A stretch of DNA of 64,000 nucleotides from Vibrio navarrensis (GCF_015767675.1 NZ_CP065217.1:3348001-3412000), one strand, 5' to 3'. Counted from the first letter of the stretch, positions 27,484 to 37,071 are shown. The notes: generated from the letters alone by a model not told the origin. Numbers and translations are program-made.

Positions 27484-28527
27484 CTATTTGTCACTTTCGC
27501 CAAATACACCACCACGCACCAATACTGCCATGACGTAATGCTCATCTTCTTCACGGGGCAAACTTTCACCACGCGCCCATTTATCAAAGAAAGTGTAAAA
27601 ATCTTGCTTATCTTTCGGGGTGCGGAACGCCTTTCCTAAATTGGTGACAGCGCCATAGGGTTCAATCGCAATGGCTCCTGCACTTTTCTCCTCAGATGCG
27701 TAATCTGGGTACCAAGTATCAATGGAACGCAGTGCGTTACCAATTTTTTGTGAGTGCATCGCAGCATGCTCATTAACCGCATACAGGATTTTACTTTTCT
27801 TGGTTTTGCTGTTGCCCTTATCGAGCACTAACTCTTCACTTGGGTAAACTTCTTGGGCTTTACCCACCTTCGCGTAGCAGTCAATTTGCAGCATCAAATG
27901 ATCCGTTTCGCTGGCCAGTGCCTGAGCAATTCTGTCGGCCAAACTATTGATCTGTGAATCGTTATGATCAAAGTGTCGAGTACTGAATTGTTTGGCATTA
28001 AAAGTCCACGCCTGCTCAGCCCCTTTGTTTAATGCCCTGACTTGCACTTCAATCTCTTCTGCGCCAACGCGGTTACGCCATAGAAAACGGGCATTGGCAA
28101 GGTTGGTGGCATAGCGTTTTGCCAATTCAACACAACCATGTTTGGCAATGTACTGCGCGACCGCAGCACTGTAACTTTGTTTGAACAGCGCATTGTTACA
28201 CGCCGAAGGTTGGGCAAGCCCCCCTAATACTTTGAGTGTGAAATGTAGCTTCAAAGTATCGTGATCCTGCCCCAACGCACAGGCATCCACTCGCTGTAAA
28301 TTTGGACTTTCAACTTTTGCATCCAGTTTAGCCGGATCTTTTGTGAAATCACTTACGTTTTTCTTATTGAAGCGATTAGAAATCGTGCCGCGTACCGATT
28401 TTTCTTGTAGGGCTAATGGGGTTGCTTGCTCTTTGGTTTCCCACTGACAGCCCAAAAGGTAGCCATCCGATGGCACCAATTTTTTTTCAAATGCGAGTAC
28501 TGAAGCGGTGTCGTTATTTTTAGCCAT
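27484..28527 (-). CDS. csy3: Csy3 (Cas7f), crRNA backbone subunit
   Basis: The Cas7-type subunit of the type I-F Csy surveillance complex; six copies normally coat the spacer part of the crRNA. 347 residues, close to the family size of about 340. Typical features are the N-terminal VLAFEKKLVPSDGYLLGCQWE, NARFLWRNRVGAEEIEV, and YAVNEHAAMHSQKIGNALRSIDTWYPD. Gene order csy1-csy2-csy3-cas6f is the standard I-F1 order, with 11 bp between csy2 and csy3 and no gap before cas6f. Confidence 0.96.
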   Translation of the reverse strand: MAKNNDTASVLAFEKKLVPSDGYLLGCQWETKEQATPLALQEKSVRGTISNRFNKKNVSDFTKDPAKLDAKVESPNLQRVDACALGQDHDTLKLHFTLKVLGGLAQPSACNNALFKQSYSAAVAQYIAKHGCVELAKRYATNLANARFLWRNRVGAEEIEVQVRALNKGAEQAWTFNAKQFSTRHFDHNDSQINSLADRIAQALASETDHLMLQIDCYAKVGKAQEVYPSEELVLDKGNSKTKKSKILYAVNEHAAMHSQKIGNALRSIDTWYPDYASEEKSAGAIAIEPYGAVTNLGKAFRTPKDKQDFYTFFDKWARGESLPREEDEHYVMAVLVRGGVFGESDK

Positions 28528-28538
28528 GAGGTTGTTCC

Positions 28539-29426
28539 TTATTGATGTTCGTTGATAGCGTTAACTTGCTGACAAAGGTAAAGATCGTTTTCTAAATCGG
28601 GGCGGTATTGCCAAAGGGCGTCATCGAAGTTTTTAATTTTGTGCGCCATGACAAATTCACCCAGTGTGACCACACTTTCGGCAAAGCGATGCGGCACTGA
28701 TGGATCTCGCTGATTTTTTGCCTCACCTAATGGTGAAATGCCCTGGAAACCAGTGGCAATTGGCACAATCCAGCCACTCGTCTTGCGCTGGCTATGCCAA
28801 ATAACACTTTGGTCTTCAAGCTGCTCACAATGGTGGTGTACGGTGAGGTAACCCAGCAGCGCATCTATTGCGTCATCACCTTGCTGCATGGCGTCAATCA
28901 TTAAATCGCGGCGTTCGATCAGCACATAACCAGGCATTAACTGGCGCAGAACTCTGCCAGTATCATCCTCAGTGATCACAGATTTAACTGAGGGCTTCCC
29001 AACGGCAAGAACGTCGCCTCCTGCGACTTTCATCGTCGCGATCACTGCTTGCAACTGCTCGGTAAAGTCTGGCTGCTGAACTTGATCTTCATTGCCACTC
29101 CACTCAATGACAAGGGACACATCTAAATGACAGCGTGCTTCCTCGATAAATGCCGAGCGTGAACCATCCTTATCAAGTGGATTACCAGTGCCGATAATTG
29201 AATGAACAAAGTCACCTTCGCCTTTATGAGTCTGTACATTACAACGGTGGCTCACTACAGCAGCACTATGCAGTATGAGATCGGATATCCCTGCTTGGCT
29301 GAGCTTGCGCTCTAAGGCATGCACAAAGCCTAGCCATGACGTCATGGCAGGAAAGCCAATGGTAAACGGGCTTGAAAGTGCATTGGCGTTGTGAATTTTT
29401 AGATGCGGAAGAATCAATACATTCAT
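28539..29426 (-). CDS. csy2: Csy2 (Cas5f) subunit
   Basis: Forms with Csy1 the 5' handle-binding tail of the Csy complex. 295 residues, normal for Csy2. Typical N-terminus LILPHLKIHNANALSSPFTIGFPAMTSWLGFVHALERKL, and YVLIERRDLM in the middle. It overlaps csy1 by 4 bp (ATGA), indicating translational coupling. Confidence 0.95.
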   Translation of the reverse strand: MNVLILPHLKIHNANALSSPFTIGFPAMTSWLGFVHALERKLSQAGISDLILHSAAVVSHRCNVQTHKGEGDFVHSIIGTGNPLDKDGSRSAFIEEARCHLDVSLVIEWSGNEDQVQQPDFTEQLQAVIATMKVAGGDVLAVGKPSVKSVITEDDTGRVLRQLMPGYVLIERRDLMIDAMQQGDDAIDALLGYLTVHHHCEQLEDQSVIWHSQRKTSGWIVPIATGFQGISPLGEAKNQRDPSVPHRFAESVVTLGEFVMAHKIKNFDDALWQYRPDLENDLYLCQQVNAINEHQ

Positions 29427-30685
29427 CGCAAGTTCTCCTTATTGCTGGCAACCACCTTTTCAATCGCCAGCAGCTCTTGGTCTGCCAATGTGACGGGACT
29501 GGCGATGACTTTGCTGCGGCTGTAATGGTTGATTAAGCCTCGCGCAATGTGGCGAGTAATTTTATTGAGCCACTCATCCTCGTGCTGACGCTGCTCAGTA
29601 AACTCTGGATAGAGCCAGATTTGTTGCTCCAAAGGCAACGCACTTGATAATTCACCGGAATAGTCTTCAAGAAACAGGCGCACTTGCCACATTTTTTCAA
29701 TCACCAAATCAACGTATTGCTGAATGTGGTAGTCGCGCCCATCACGGAGATTGATGTTGTTGTAGTCGGTGAGAAAGAGTCGATGCAGCGCTTCAAGCAC
29801 TTCTTTGGCTTGCCAAGCGGTAAAACTCTCTTTGAAAAAATCCGTTCTCGGCAGACGAATATCGCGAGGTGTTAACTCCGGTGGAATAGAGGCTAGTAAA
29901 TGTGCTTTACCTGCGTTTTGGTTATTGAGCACGCTGATATTTTGCGGTTTTGTGCCGCCAAACCCAATCGTGGTGAGACCAAAGATCTCTTGGTAACCCG
30001 CAGGGTGAAAGTGATTCGTTTTTTTGCACTCTCTTGCCTCTTTTACCGCATCACCAAATCGAAGTGCATCTAGACGTTTACGTAATTCAAAAAGATGGCC
30101 GGAATGGGTTAATAACGACAATAAATGATAGTCCCCATCGGCTATCGGGAAATAAACTTGCTTAATCTTCGAGCTGGAAACAGACGCCTGATCGCTATCG
30201 ACCATTTTTAAAAAGCCATCACGTAGCGTCTGAAATTCACAGCTTGGTATATCAAGCAACTGACGAGCTAACTCACTTTCTTGCTCAATATGCACTAACA
30301 AAGAACGTTGGTCGCTCATCTCTAAGCTGAGAAACTTGTATACATCTAATGCCGCTGCGTTACCGAGTGCATCTGGCTCAACGCTCACATTACCAGAGCG
30401 AAGAAAACCATCTATTCTTGGTTTGTTCTTGGCAATAATGGACGATACGTAGCCATTTTTGTTTTTCCGCGCACTCGGATGACTAAAGGTACAAGGATGT
30501 GAAGCTACTGAAATTTGCCCCGCCCTTTTGGCTGCATCGGGCAACCAATTGTCTAATAGAAAGTTTTGCTCACACTCCTGTTGTTTTTCCAATACTTCTG
30601 TATCAGACATTGCTGCACTGATGTTTTTCTTTAGCCATGCTTCTTTACGCTCAGCAAAAAAGGCGGCTATTGCTGGATCTAACAC
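29423..30685 (-). CDS. csy1: Csy1 (Cas8f) large subunit
   Basis: Large subunit of the type I-F complex, involved in PAM recognition and target strand opening. 420 residues, in the family range. Visible features are the TFSHPSARKN segment near residue 65 and GFGGTKPQNISVLNNQNAG near 243-261, typical of Csy1. Only 13 bp separate it from cas3 upstream. The PAM for this variant cannot be read from the window because protospacers are not present. Confidence 0.95.
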   Translation of the reverse strand: MLDPAIAAFFAERKEAWLKKNISAAMSDTEVLEKQQECEQNFLLDNWLPDAAKRAGQISVASHPCTFSHPSARKNKNGYVSSIIAKNKPRIDGFLRSGNVSVEPDALGNAAALDVYKFLSLEMSDQRSLLVHIEQESELARQLLDIPSCEFQTLRDGFLKMVDSDQASVSSSKIKQVYFPIADGDYHLLSLLTHSGHLFELRKRLDALRFGDAVKEARECKKTNHFHPAGYQEIFGLTTIGFGGTKPQNISVLNNQNAGKAHLLASIPPELTPRDIRLPRTDFFKESFTAWQAKEVLEALHRLFLTDYNNINLRDGRDYHIQQYVDLVIEKMWQVRLFLEDYSGELSSALPLEQQIWLYPEFTEQRQHEDEWLNKITRHIARGLINHYSRSKVIASPVTLADQELLAIEKVVASNKENLR

Positions 30686-30698
30686 GCGACTCCCTCCA

Positions 30699-33600
30699 TT
30701 ATTTAACCTTAACCAACCCTAGTTGGTCGTTGTAGCTATATTGCTGATTACCTTCACGGTAGATAAAACTGATTTCGCCATAGCGCACTGAAGTGGCGAA
30801 CTCCTGCTCAGGGCTAGGGCTGTATAAACTGACTAACTCACTGTAATCACGCTGTAGCCAGAGCTTCTGTTGCTGCGTTGGTGGAAGCGGCAGGTGTTTA
30901 ATATTTAACACTTCATCGATTGAAGGCATCCCCTCGTCAGGCAAAGAAAACTCGATGCTGCGCGCTTTTTTGACTAAGTAGATTTGCACTGTGGGTTCAC
31001 TTTTACGAAAGCGTTTGAAGTATTGCGGCAGTGCGGTCAGCCACCAATAGCCGTGAATATGACCATGCAGATGCTCATGCCAACATGACTGCGGTGAACT
31101 GGTGCGTCGGTTACGGTTGTATCTATCCTGACGGCTGATATTGGCTTGCTGTTGTTTGCCAATTTGCTCAGTGCCAAGGGTTTTCGCGGTGGCAAAGTGC
31201 TCTAAATCCGCTAAGTTGTTGCGCGGTTCTAGCACTGCTCGCTTTTGAATACGGACAATGGCATTAACCGCTTGCAGCAGCGACTTTTCATCCACCAGCT
31301 CAGATAAATCATGAGTGGCGAGCTGGGTGGCGCTGTCTGTTTCATAACCGGGATGATTAAATACTCGTTCATCTTTCCCTTTAAAGCCTTTAACGTTGTA
31401 TTGCAACAAGCCAATATTGGGCTCTTTAATCTCGCCATCGCGATGCCTGCGTACCCGACCTGCCATTTGAATAATCGAACGAAAAGATGAGGGTTCAATC
31501 ACCGCCCAGTCAAAGTCATGATCGCGTCCCACTTCTTCAACTGGGGTTGCAACCAGAATAAAAATCAGGTTTTTTGCTTGGCAAGCCGCTAGGTGTTCGC
31601 GGATCACTGGATGAGCAAAAGCACTCGGCAGTTCACCCGCTTTCTCTTTGCGTTTCAGAACTTCATCCAAATGCTTTTCTTGCGCATGACGCAGCAACAT
31701 CACTTGCTGGCTGTGATAAGCCATGCAACGCACTTCGGTATCGGCAGGCCAATCACAGCTGAGTAAATATTGGGTTAACTCGACGCAAGGTTGAATATTG
31801 GCCACCCGAACCACGCCAAACGACACCCTGGTTTGGCTTTCTGGTTCTAACGTGTTGTGGTGCTGGTGTTTAGCCAAAATAGCCTGCTTAACTGTCTCGA
31901 AGTACTGTTTCTCAAGAGGTTGCTCACCCTGTTTAATACATGGAATGATATTTGCTTTTCGCCTTGAGATTTGTTGTTTTAGTTTATCAACGCGTTTAGA
32001 CACAAAGCGTTGCTGGAAAGCCTCATAGGTAGCTAAATCAGCATCATCGCTGCCCACCATCTGAACATCAGCGCTAAATTCATCGACATAAACACAATTA
32101 ACAGTGCTGACTCGATCACGGCTGGCAGCAAAGACTTTCCATCCTTGACGATAGGCATTGTATAAACCCAATGCTAAATCCGGCGGTATGGTGGCAGAGG
32201 AAATCATCACTTTGCGCCCCAGCATGCCCGCCAGATGCACTAATCGGCCAATCGCAATCAGATCATCACCGGTAAAGTCGTCAATTTCATCAATAACTAA
32301 GTCCGAAGACATTAAACGCAAACAAGGCAGAATATAGCGCCCACCACGCTTGGTTTCGGTCGCGGCCATAATGTGATCGATGGTGCACACCAGCACTGGA
32401 GCGTAAAGTAAAGCCCTGTATTTCTGACATTTTCCTTTATCAGTTGAAAGAATGGTGGTCAGTTCTTCTTCGGGTAAAACACCCTGCCAGCGAACTTCAT
32501 CCAATTCATCTTGCAAACTTTCCAAAGATTCAGAACCATCCGCAGCTTGCTCAGACTCAATATCGTCTTTTTCAACTTGCTTGCCCGATTTGTGTAACTC
32601 CGCAATCGCTTTAGAACCAATCAACACCGCCAAGTCGCTATCCTGCAGTTTGAGTCGCTCTTTATATTCGTCTCCAGTTTGCAAAGTGAGTGTGCGCAAA
32701 CCAAGTGCCAAGATAAATCGTAGGCTTTCACCCTCTTCAGATAACGCCTGCATAATTTTGGCGTTAGCGATAGTTTTGCCACAGCCGGTACTGGCCATGT
32801 TCACCACAAAATAGCCTTGGCTTTTATCTTCCGTGTGTTCACGCCACTGATTGATTTTGCGTACCGCTTTGTCTTGCCAACGGAATGCTTTAGGCGTGTT
32901 GGCCTTAGGTGCAAGCTCGCCAAGCTCGGTAGCTTTGAGCGGTTCGGTTTCAAAAAACGGCAGTAACTTCACTGTGTTCACCGCGACTTTAGCAACATTC
33001 ACTAAGTGCTCATCCAGCTTTTGTTTACGTGCTTTGGTGCTGGGATCGGTGTTAGCGTACAGCTCTATCGAGGTTTTCCATTGATGATCATTAGGCTGTG
33101 AAGAGTAATAGTGGTCACCTAGCATCAGGCACAACCGAGCATGGTGTAGAATCCCTCGCCAACTACCATCATTGATTGCCTGATCGAGTAAAGGCAGATG
33201 ATGCAATAGATCCTTGGCACGACGTTTAAGTTCGGCAAGCCAAATCGAGGAATTAGAGAGCAGACCTAACGGAAATTCAAAACATTTCGGCAGCAGTGCG
33301 TTGTACTCATCAAAGCGGTTTTCATAACCCCATGCTGGGGTAATTCTGGCAAGTAAATCCGCTAAAGACGAGTTATCAACTTCTCGTTGTCTATCACACA
33401 AGTCTTTCTCTTTGGGTAGAGGCAGGCGGTGATGAGAAACGATCAGCCAAGCGATCAAAGCCGCCGCTGTCGGTAATTCGGCAAGGGCTCTCTCTTTTTG
33501 TAACACTTTGGTATTAAAGCAAGTTTCATCAATGCCTTGATTAATGAGTGCGTTTAACCAAACCTCATCAAGACGTTCATGATTTTGATTAGAGATCCAT

Positions 33601-34082
33601 TGTTGAAACAGCAAACAAGATATCCACTCATGGCGTAGCGGGTCACCTTTATGCTTGGTTTTAATTTCTGGGTTTAACTTTTCCTGAAAAAGTAAAGAGG
33701 CTTTACCCCAATCGTGCAGCAAAGCGGCCATGCCAGTGATCGCCTTAATCAGAGGTAAATATTTCCAATCGTTTTCAAATTCACTGTTCAACAGGTCTTT
33801 CTCTGTACTGTTTACTGGCACGTATCCCTCTGCATTAAATTTCTTTTTGTTACCCACCACCCACAAAAACTGGCTGCGCGAACGGGAGCGGATCCAGTGG
33901 CAACTAACAGCGGTGCTGCGGCTGGCGGTTTGGCGCAGCATTTTTTTCACCGTAAGTAACCCTTCTTCCGTGATGAGGGTTTGCCAGGTGTTATCGCCAA
34001 TGCGGTTGGCGAAAGCATCCAGTACACGACGGGTTTTCTTGAGGGCGTTTTTCTCGCATTGGCTAACAAAGGTGACCATCAT
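30699..34082 (-). CDS. cas3: Cas2-Cas3 fusion, nuclease-helicase of type I-F
   Basis: The effector that degrades targeted DNA, and through its Cas2 part also joins Cas1 for spacer acquisition. I choose ATG at 34082, overlapping the cas1 TGA (ATGATGA; the next codon is also ATG). This gives 1127 aa; the frame is open a further 54 codons upstream, within cas1, but those residues are Arg-rich and unlike the family. Residues 1-90 are the Cas2-like domain (MVTFVSQCEKNALKKTRRVLDAF without long interruption). The HD nuclease has LLHDWGK near 121-127. Helicase motifs: STGCGKT near 431, VIDEIDD near 596, SSAT near 628, QMAGRVRRHR near 872. No broken motif seen. Confidence 0.95.
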   Translation of the reverse strand: MMVTFVSQCEKNALKKTRRVLDAFANRIGDNTWQTLITEEGLLTVKKMLRQTASRSTAVSCHWIRSRSRSQFLWVVGNKKKFNAEGYVPVNSTEKDLLNSEFENDWKYLPLIKAITGMAALLHDWGKASLLFQEKLNPEIKTKHKGDPLRHEWISCLLFQQWISNQNHERLDEVWLNALINQGIDETCFNTKVLQKERALAELPTAAALIAWLIVSHHRLPLPKEKDLCDRQREVDNSSLADLLARITPAWGYENRFDEYNALLPKCFEFPLGLLSNSSIWLAELKRRAKDLLHHLPLLDQAINDGSWRGILHHARLCLMLGDHYYSSQPNDHQWKTSIELYANTDPSTKARKQKLDEHLVNVAKVAVNTVKLLPFFETEPLKATELGELAPKANTPKAFRWQDKAVRKINQWREHTEDKSQGYFVVNMASTGCGKTIANAKIMQALSEEGESLRFILALGLRTLTLQTGDEYKERLKLQDSDLAVLIGSKAIAELHKSGKQVEKDDIESEQAADGSESLESLQDELDEVRWQGVLPEEELTTILSTDKGKCQKYRALLYAPVLVCTIDHIMAATETKRGGRYILPCLRLMSSDLVIDEIDDFTGDDLIAIGRLVHLAGMLGRKVMISSATIPPDLALGLYNAYRQGWKVFAASRDRVSTVNCVYVDEFSADVQMVGSDDADLATYEAFQQRFVSKRVDKLKQQISRRKANIIPCIKQGEQPLEKQYFETVKQAILAKHQHHNTLEPESQTRVSFGVVRVANIQPCVELTQYLLSCDWPADTEVRCMAYHSQQVMLLRHAQEKHLDEVLKRKEKAGELPSAFAHPVIREHLAACQAKNLIFILVATPVEEVGRDHDFDWAVIEPSSFRSIIQMAGRVRRHRDGEIKEPNIGLLQYNVKGFKGKDERVFNHPGYETDSATQLATHDLSELVDEKSLLQAVNAIVRIQKRAVLEPRNNLADLEHFATAKTLGTEQIGKQQQANISRQDRYNRNRRTSSPQSCWHEHLHGHIHGYWWLTALPQYFKRFRKSEPTVQIYLVKKARSIEFSLPDEGMPSIDEVLNIKHLPLPPTQQQKLWLQRDYSELVSLYSPSPEQEFATSVRYGEISFIYREGNQQYSYNDQLGLVKVK

Positions 34083-35080
34083 AATTGGTGTGCCTCCCGC
34101 TCTTCTTCCTCTTTGCCTTGCAGTGCGACCTGTTTCACTGTGTCGAACATATAATCGAGCGCTTTGTGTTCGATGAAGGCTTGCAGAATTTGTTGGCGAA
34201 ACTCTTGTTCGCTGGCGTTCTCTTTGGCGCAAACAAACGCCCACGGCAGCACAATGGCATCTTTGATTAAGTCCGCGACATCAAATACCAAGGCACCACG
34301 GCGGGTTTTGCCATGCATGACGGCAAAGCCGTGCGGAATGCCCAGCACCCACAAGCAGCTTGCCGCAAGCCCATAGGCTAAGTAGTTGCCGTGATTGAGA
34401 AAATCGTTGGCTTTGTCGGTGCATTTTTTGTCTGGCTGATGTTGGCGCGTAAAGCCTTCTTTGCCTGTGTTATTGGCGGCATACTTGTACAGTGCTTTGG
34501 TGAGCTGCGCTTCAGTGAGGAGCAGATCGGCTGGTTTACTCGCGGCTTCAGTACGTTGGTGAAAGGTATCAAGGGATTGCTTTATTACTTCATCTTGTAG
34601 ATTAAATTTCTCAAGCGTTAATTCTCGGTCTGATCGCCAAACGCGCTGCAAGTAATCAATCCGTGCGTTTTGAAATTGTTTGGCGGCGGCCAAGCGCTTT
34701 TCATCATCAAACCAGAATGAGAGCCAGCCTTGTAAGTATTCTGTTGGGCGATATTCGCTCTGCGGCGTGAACCATTCCACCTCGCAAGCCATGTGCAGTG
34801 GCGTACCGCCGCCGCCACAAAATCCGACCAATACGCCAGCCTGTGAGAGCATGCGCATGGCGGCTTGAGTAATTGAAGTACCGTTGCCGAGCATGAGTAC
34901 GGTGGTGTTGGCAATCGGAATGTTGAAGTAAAGGTTTTCTTTGTCGGCTTCGGTCAAGTAGAGCACGCGGCCATCTTTTTGCATCACACGGCAATATTCC
35001 AAGTAATACATATTGGCGCGCTTTGAGTGCAGGATGACTTTAAGATCGGAGGGTGAGAGATCGTCCATAACTTGCTCCAT
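34079..35080 (-). CDS. cas1: Cas1, type I-F integrase
   Basis: Metal-dependent integrase that with Cas2-3 inserts new spacers at the leader end. 333 residues; the internal Met in MEQVMDDLSPSDLKVIL (ATG at 35068) gives 329 aa and is probably the true start, since the family begins MDDLSPSDLK. The C-terminal half holds the catalytic region with VMHGKTRRGALVFDVADLIKD, containing the conserved His and Asp. First cas gene of the operon cas1-cas3-csy1-csy2-csy3-cas6f. The upstream 102 bp carry a perfect inverted repeat (see 35144-35162). Confidence 0.96.
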   Translation of the reverse strand: MEQVMDDLSPSDLKVILHSKRANMYYLEYCRVMQKDGRVLYLTEADKENLYFNIPIANTTVLMLGNGTSITQAAMRMLSQAGVLVGFCGGGGTPLHMACEVEWFTPQSEYRPTEYLQGWLSFWFDDEKRLAAAKQFQNARIDYLQRVWRSDRELTLEKFNLQDEVIKQSLDTFHQRTEAASKPADLLLTEAQLTKALYKYAANNTGKEGFTRQHQPDKKCTDKANDFLNHGNYLAYGLAASCLWVLGIPHGFAVMHGKTRRGALVFDVADLIKDAIVLPWAFVCAKENASEQEFRQQILQAFIEHKALDYMFDTVKQVALQGKEEEEREAHQL

Positions 35081-35099
35081 GCTTGTCGGTTATGCATCT

Positions 35100-35127
35100 A
35101 CTTTATGCATCTGTTTCCTAAGCTCAA
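35100..35127 (-). promoter_or_regulatory. Possible promoter of the cas operon
   Basis: Minus strand: TTGAGC (35122-35127), 16-nt spacer, TAAAGT (35100-35105). Moderate match to sigma-70. It lies just downstream of the 19-bp inverted repeat. A direct repeat TTATGCATCT (35090-35099 and 35103-35112) overlaps it. Confidence 0.4.
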
Positions 35128-35143
35128 TCCTGCGCATTTATTC

Positions 35144-35162
35144 AGGTAAAGTAACTTTACCT
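35144..35162. promoter_or_regulatory. Perfect 19-bp inverted repeat between the WYL gene and cas1 (candidate operator)
   Basis: AGGTAAAGT-A-ACTTTACCT: 9-bp arms around one central base, with no mismatch. It lies 20 bp after the WYL-gene stop and 17 bp before the putative -35 of cas1. There is no T run, so it is not a terminator. Half-site-like AAGGTAAA also occurs in the CRISPR leader (26738-26745). Its size and symmetry suit a dimeric regulator. Confidence 0.6.
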
Positions 35163-35182
35163 AAGCGTGGCTTGGCTGAGTT

Positions 35183-36019
35183 TTAACGTTCAAATAACCA
35201 AGGTTTGACGTCGCGTGGGTTAAGCAAAATCAGTTGTTGGGCTTCTGGCGTGCCTTCGAGATAGTGGGTTTTGACTTGCATCTCTTTGAGTAGGTAATCG
35301 ACCAATGCTGCGCGCGTGGTTATGCGCAGTTGTCCGTTTTCCATTTGGTAATCGTGGGCGATGACTTCTTTTTGCTCGTCATTTAAGCGTGGATCAGGGG
35401 CGAAAATTAAATCCACCTGCGTATTCCAAACCCGATCGTCCTCTTTGGTGCGCTGTGAAGCATCGAGTAACTCAGCATCACCGCGGCAGCGGCTTAAGAC
35501 CAAATCGCGATAGCCCTGCGATTTTTCACAGTAACCTCGGACATGCCAACGCAAACCCGTTTTAACCAAGGTATGGGGGTGGAAAATTCGCCCTTCCCAT
35601 TCGGGATTGGACAGTGACACATAGCCAAGCTCAAGGCGTTTTTGCTGACGAATCGCTGCCGTTAGCGCGGCAATCACCTGCGGCGCGACATAACGCTGTG
35701 GAACGGAGCAGTGCTCACCCAGCGCGGCATTGAATGATGACTGAGGCGCATAAAACTGACCCGTACTGAACCACTGCAAATAATGCTCAAGCGAGTGTTT
35801 GGGGGCTTCAAAGAGATATTGCGCGCTAAATTGATAAGGGCCAGACACCATTTTCTTTAACCGTTCAGGATGTTGCTCTTGGTAGGCTCGGATATCCTGA
35901 TAGGCTTGTTGGCGGGTAATCGAAAACTGATCGACCAAATCTTTGTTGCGAACATAGCCTTGCCACAAGGCAAGCATTTCTAAAAACCGATGCCGTTCTT
36001 GAAGAGTGTGTATGGTCAC
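35183..36019 (-). CDS. WYL-domain helix-turn-helix transcriptional regulator
   Basis: 278 residues. Residues about 10-70 form a winged helix (LWQGYVRNKDLVDQFSITRQQAYQDIR). Residues about 125-200 form the WYL ligand-sensing domain: KRLELGYVSLSNPEW, then TGLRWHVRGYCEKSQGYRDLVLSRC, in which the usual W-Y-L core reads W-H-V. A C-terminal extension ending LLNPRDVKPWLFER follows. This layout is shared with regulators found beside phage-defence systems (CapW/BrxR type), mostly repressors. It is upstream of cas1 on the same strand with a palindrome between them, so control of the cas operon is a reasonable inference, not shown. Confidence 0.85.
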   Translation of the reverse strand: MTIHTLQERHRFLEMLALWQGYVRNKDLVDQFSITRQQAYQDIRAYQEQHPERLKKMVSGPYQFSAQYLFEAPKHSLEHYLQWFSTGQFYAPQSSFNAALGEHCSVPQRYVAPQVIAALTAAIRQQKRLELGYVSLSNPEWEGRIFHPHTLVKTGLRWHVRGYCEKSQGYRDLVLSRCRGDAELLDASQRTKEDDRVWNTQVDLIFAPDPRLNDEQKEVIAHDYQMENGQLRITTRAALVDYLLKEMQVKTHYLEGTPEAQQLILLNPRDVKPWLFER

Positions 36020-36261
36020 GCTGAATATGCCTATCGTCTAACAATGCGCATAAGGTAGCATAATCAATCAGATGTGTTCGTGATAATTTCGACATTACAC
36101 GAGGAACATTGGTCACAGGCCGCTAAAGCGCTATCGCTGTCAAATCAAAGCAGCGCAACAGAGATGCATTAATTAGAACAAAAACAACTAAATAAAGCGC
36201 TTGATAAATGTAACGCTCACAGCAAAAATAGAGCTCCAGACGGCCAGATGCCCAGCAATAA

Positions 36262-37071
36262 ATGGAGATGAAGGTGAAAAAGAGAGCATTACAAACATTG
36301 GTCATCGCAGCGACGATGCTAGGCTTAACCGCGTGCGGCCAAGAGGAAGCGAGAGTCATCAAAGTGGGGGCAACGGTCGGCCCGCACGCACAAGTCGTTG
36401 AAGCCGTTGCCAAAGAAGCAAAAGCGCATGGCTTGAATGTTCAAGTTGTCGAGTTTTCCGATTTTATTACACCCAACGCGGCACTCGCTGACGGAAGTAT
36501 TGATATAAACAGCTATCAACATTTGCCTTTTCTCACTAACTTCAATCAAAGCCGCAACGCAGACTTAGTGTCCATCGGGCAATCGATTTTGATGCGTATG
36601 GGGATTTACTCGGACAGTGTAAAATCCTTGTCCGATTTGCCTCAAAATGCACGCATTGCGATTCCTAACGACCCAACCAACGGAGGACGTGGTTTATTGC
36701 TGCTTCAAGAAGCTAAGCTGATTACTCTAAAGGAGAATGTGGGGCATAAAGCCAGTATCAATGACATTGTGGACAACCCCAAAAATTTCAAAATTATCGA
36801 AGTGGATGCGGCACAATTGCCCAGAACGTTGAGCGATGTGGATGCCGCTGCGATTACCATGAACTACGTGATGTCTTCAGGGCTAAATCCCAAAGAGAAG
36901 GCCATTTATCTAGAACCTAAAGATGCAGCATTGGCAGTCATGGTTATCGCAACCAAAGCGGAAAACAAAGATAACCCTGACTATAAAAAGTTTGTCGAAA
37001 TCTACCAGTCACAAACGATTCGAGATTACTTAGCCACAACCTTTAATGGCACCATCGAGCCCGCGTTTTAA
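36262..37071 (+). CDS. MetQ-family substrate-binding lipoprotein
   Basis: Periplasmic lipoprotein of the D-methionine/NlpA family, which delivers methionine-type ligands to an ABC transporter. 269 residues: signal peptide with lipobox LGLTAC (Cys about 26), then VIKVGATVGPHAQVVEAVAKEAK, the DFITPNAALADGSIDINSYQH segment, IPNDPTNGGRGLLLL and DAAAITMNYVMSSG, all typical. The residue after the lipid Cys is Gly. No metN or metI gene is nearby, so it is an orphan here. The start may be MKVKKRALQ (36268). It is followed by a terminator. Ligand not proven; leave open NlpA-like roles. Confidence 0.88.
   Translation: MEMKVKKRALQTLVIAATMLGLTACGQEEARVIKVGATVGPHAQVVEAVAKEAKAHGLNVQVVEFSDFITPNAALADGSIDINSYQHLPFLTNFNQSRNADLVSIGQSILMRMGIYSDSVKSLSDLPQNARIAIPNDPTNGGRGLLLLQEAKLITLKENVGHKASINDIVDNPKNFKIIEVDAAQLPRTLSDVDAAAITMNYVMSSGLNPKEKAIYLEPKDAALAVMVIATKAENKDNPDYKKFVEIYQSQTIRDYLATTFNGTIEPAF

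Noticed and set aside
34083..34244. N-terminal 54-residue extension of cas3
   Set aside because: Arg-rich translation of cas1 coding DNA in another frame. The Cas2-like domain starts at the ATG that overlaps the cas1 stop.
36236..36252. Possible MetJ boxes (AGACGGCC, AGATGCCC) before the MetQ-like gene
   Set aside because: Only about 5 of 8 positions match AGACGTCT in each, not better than chance.
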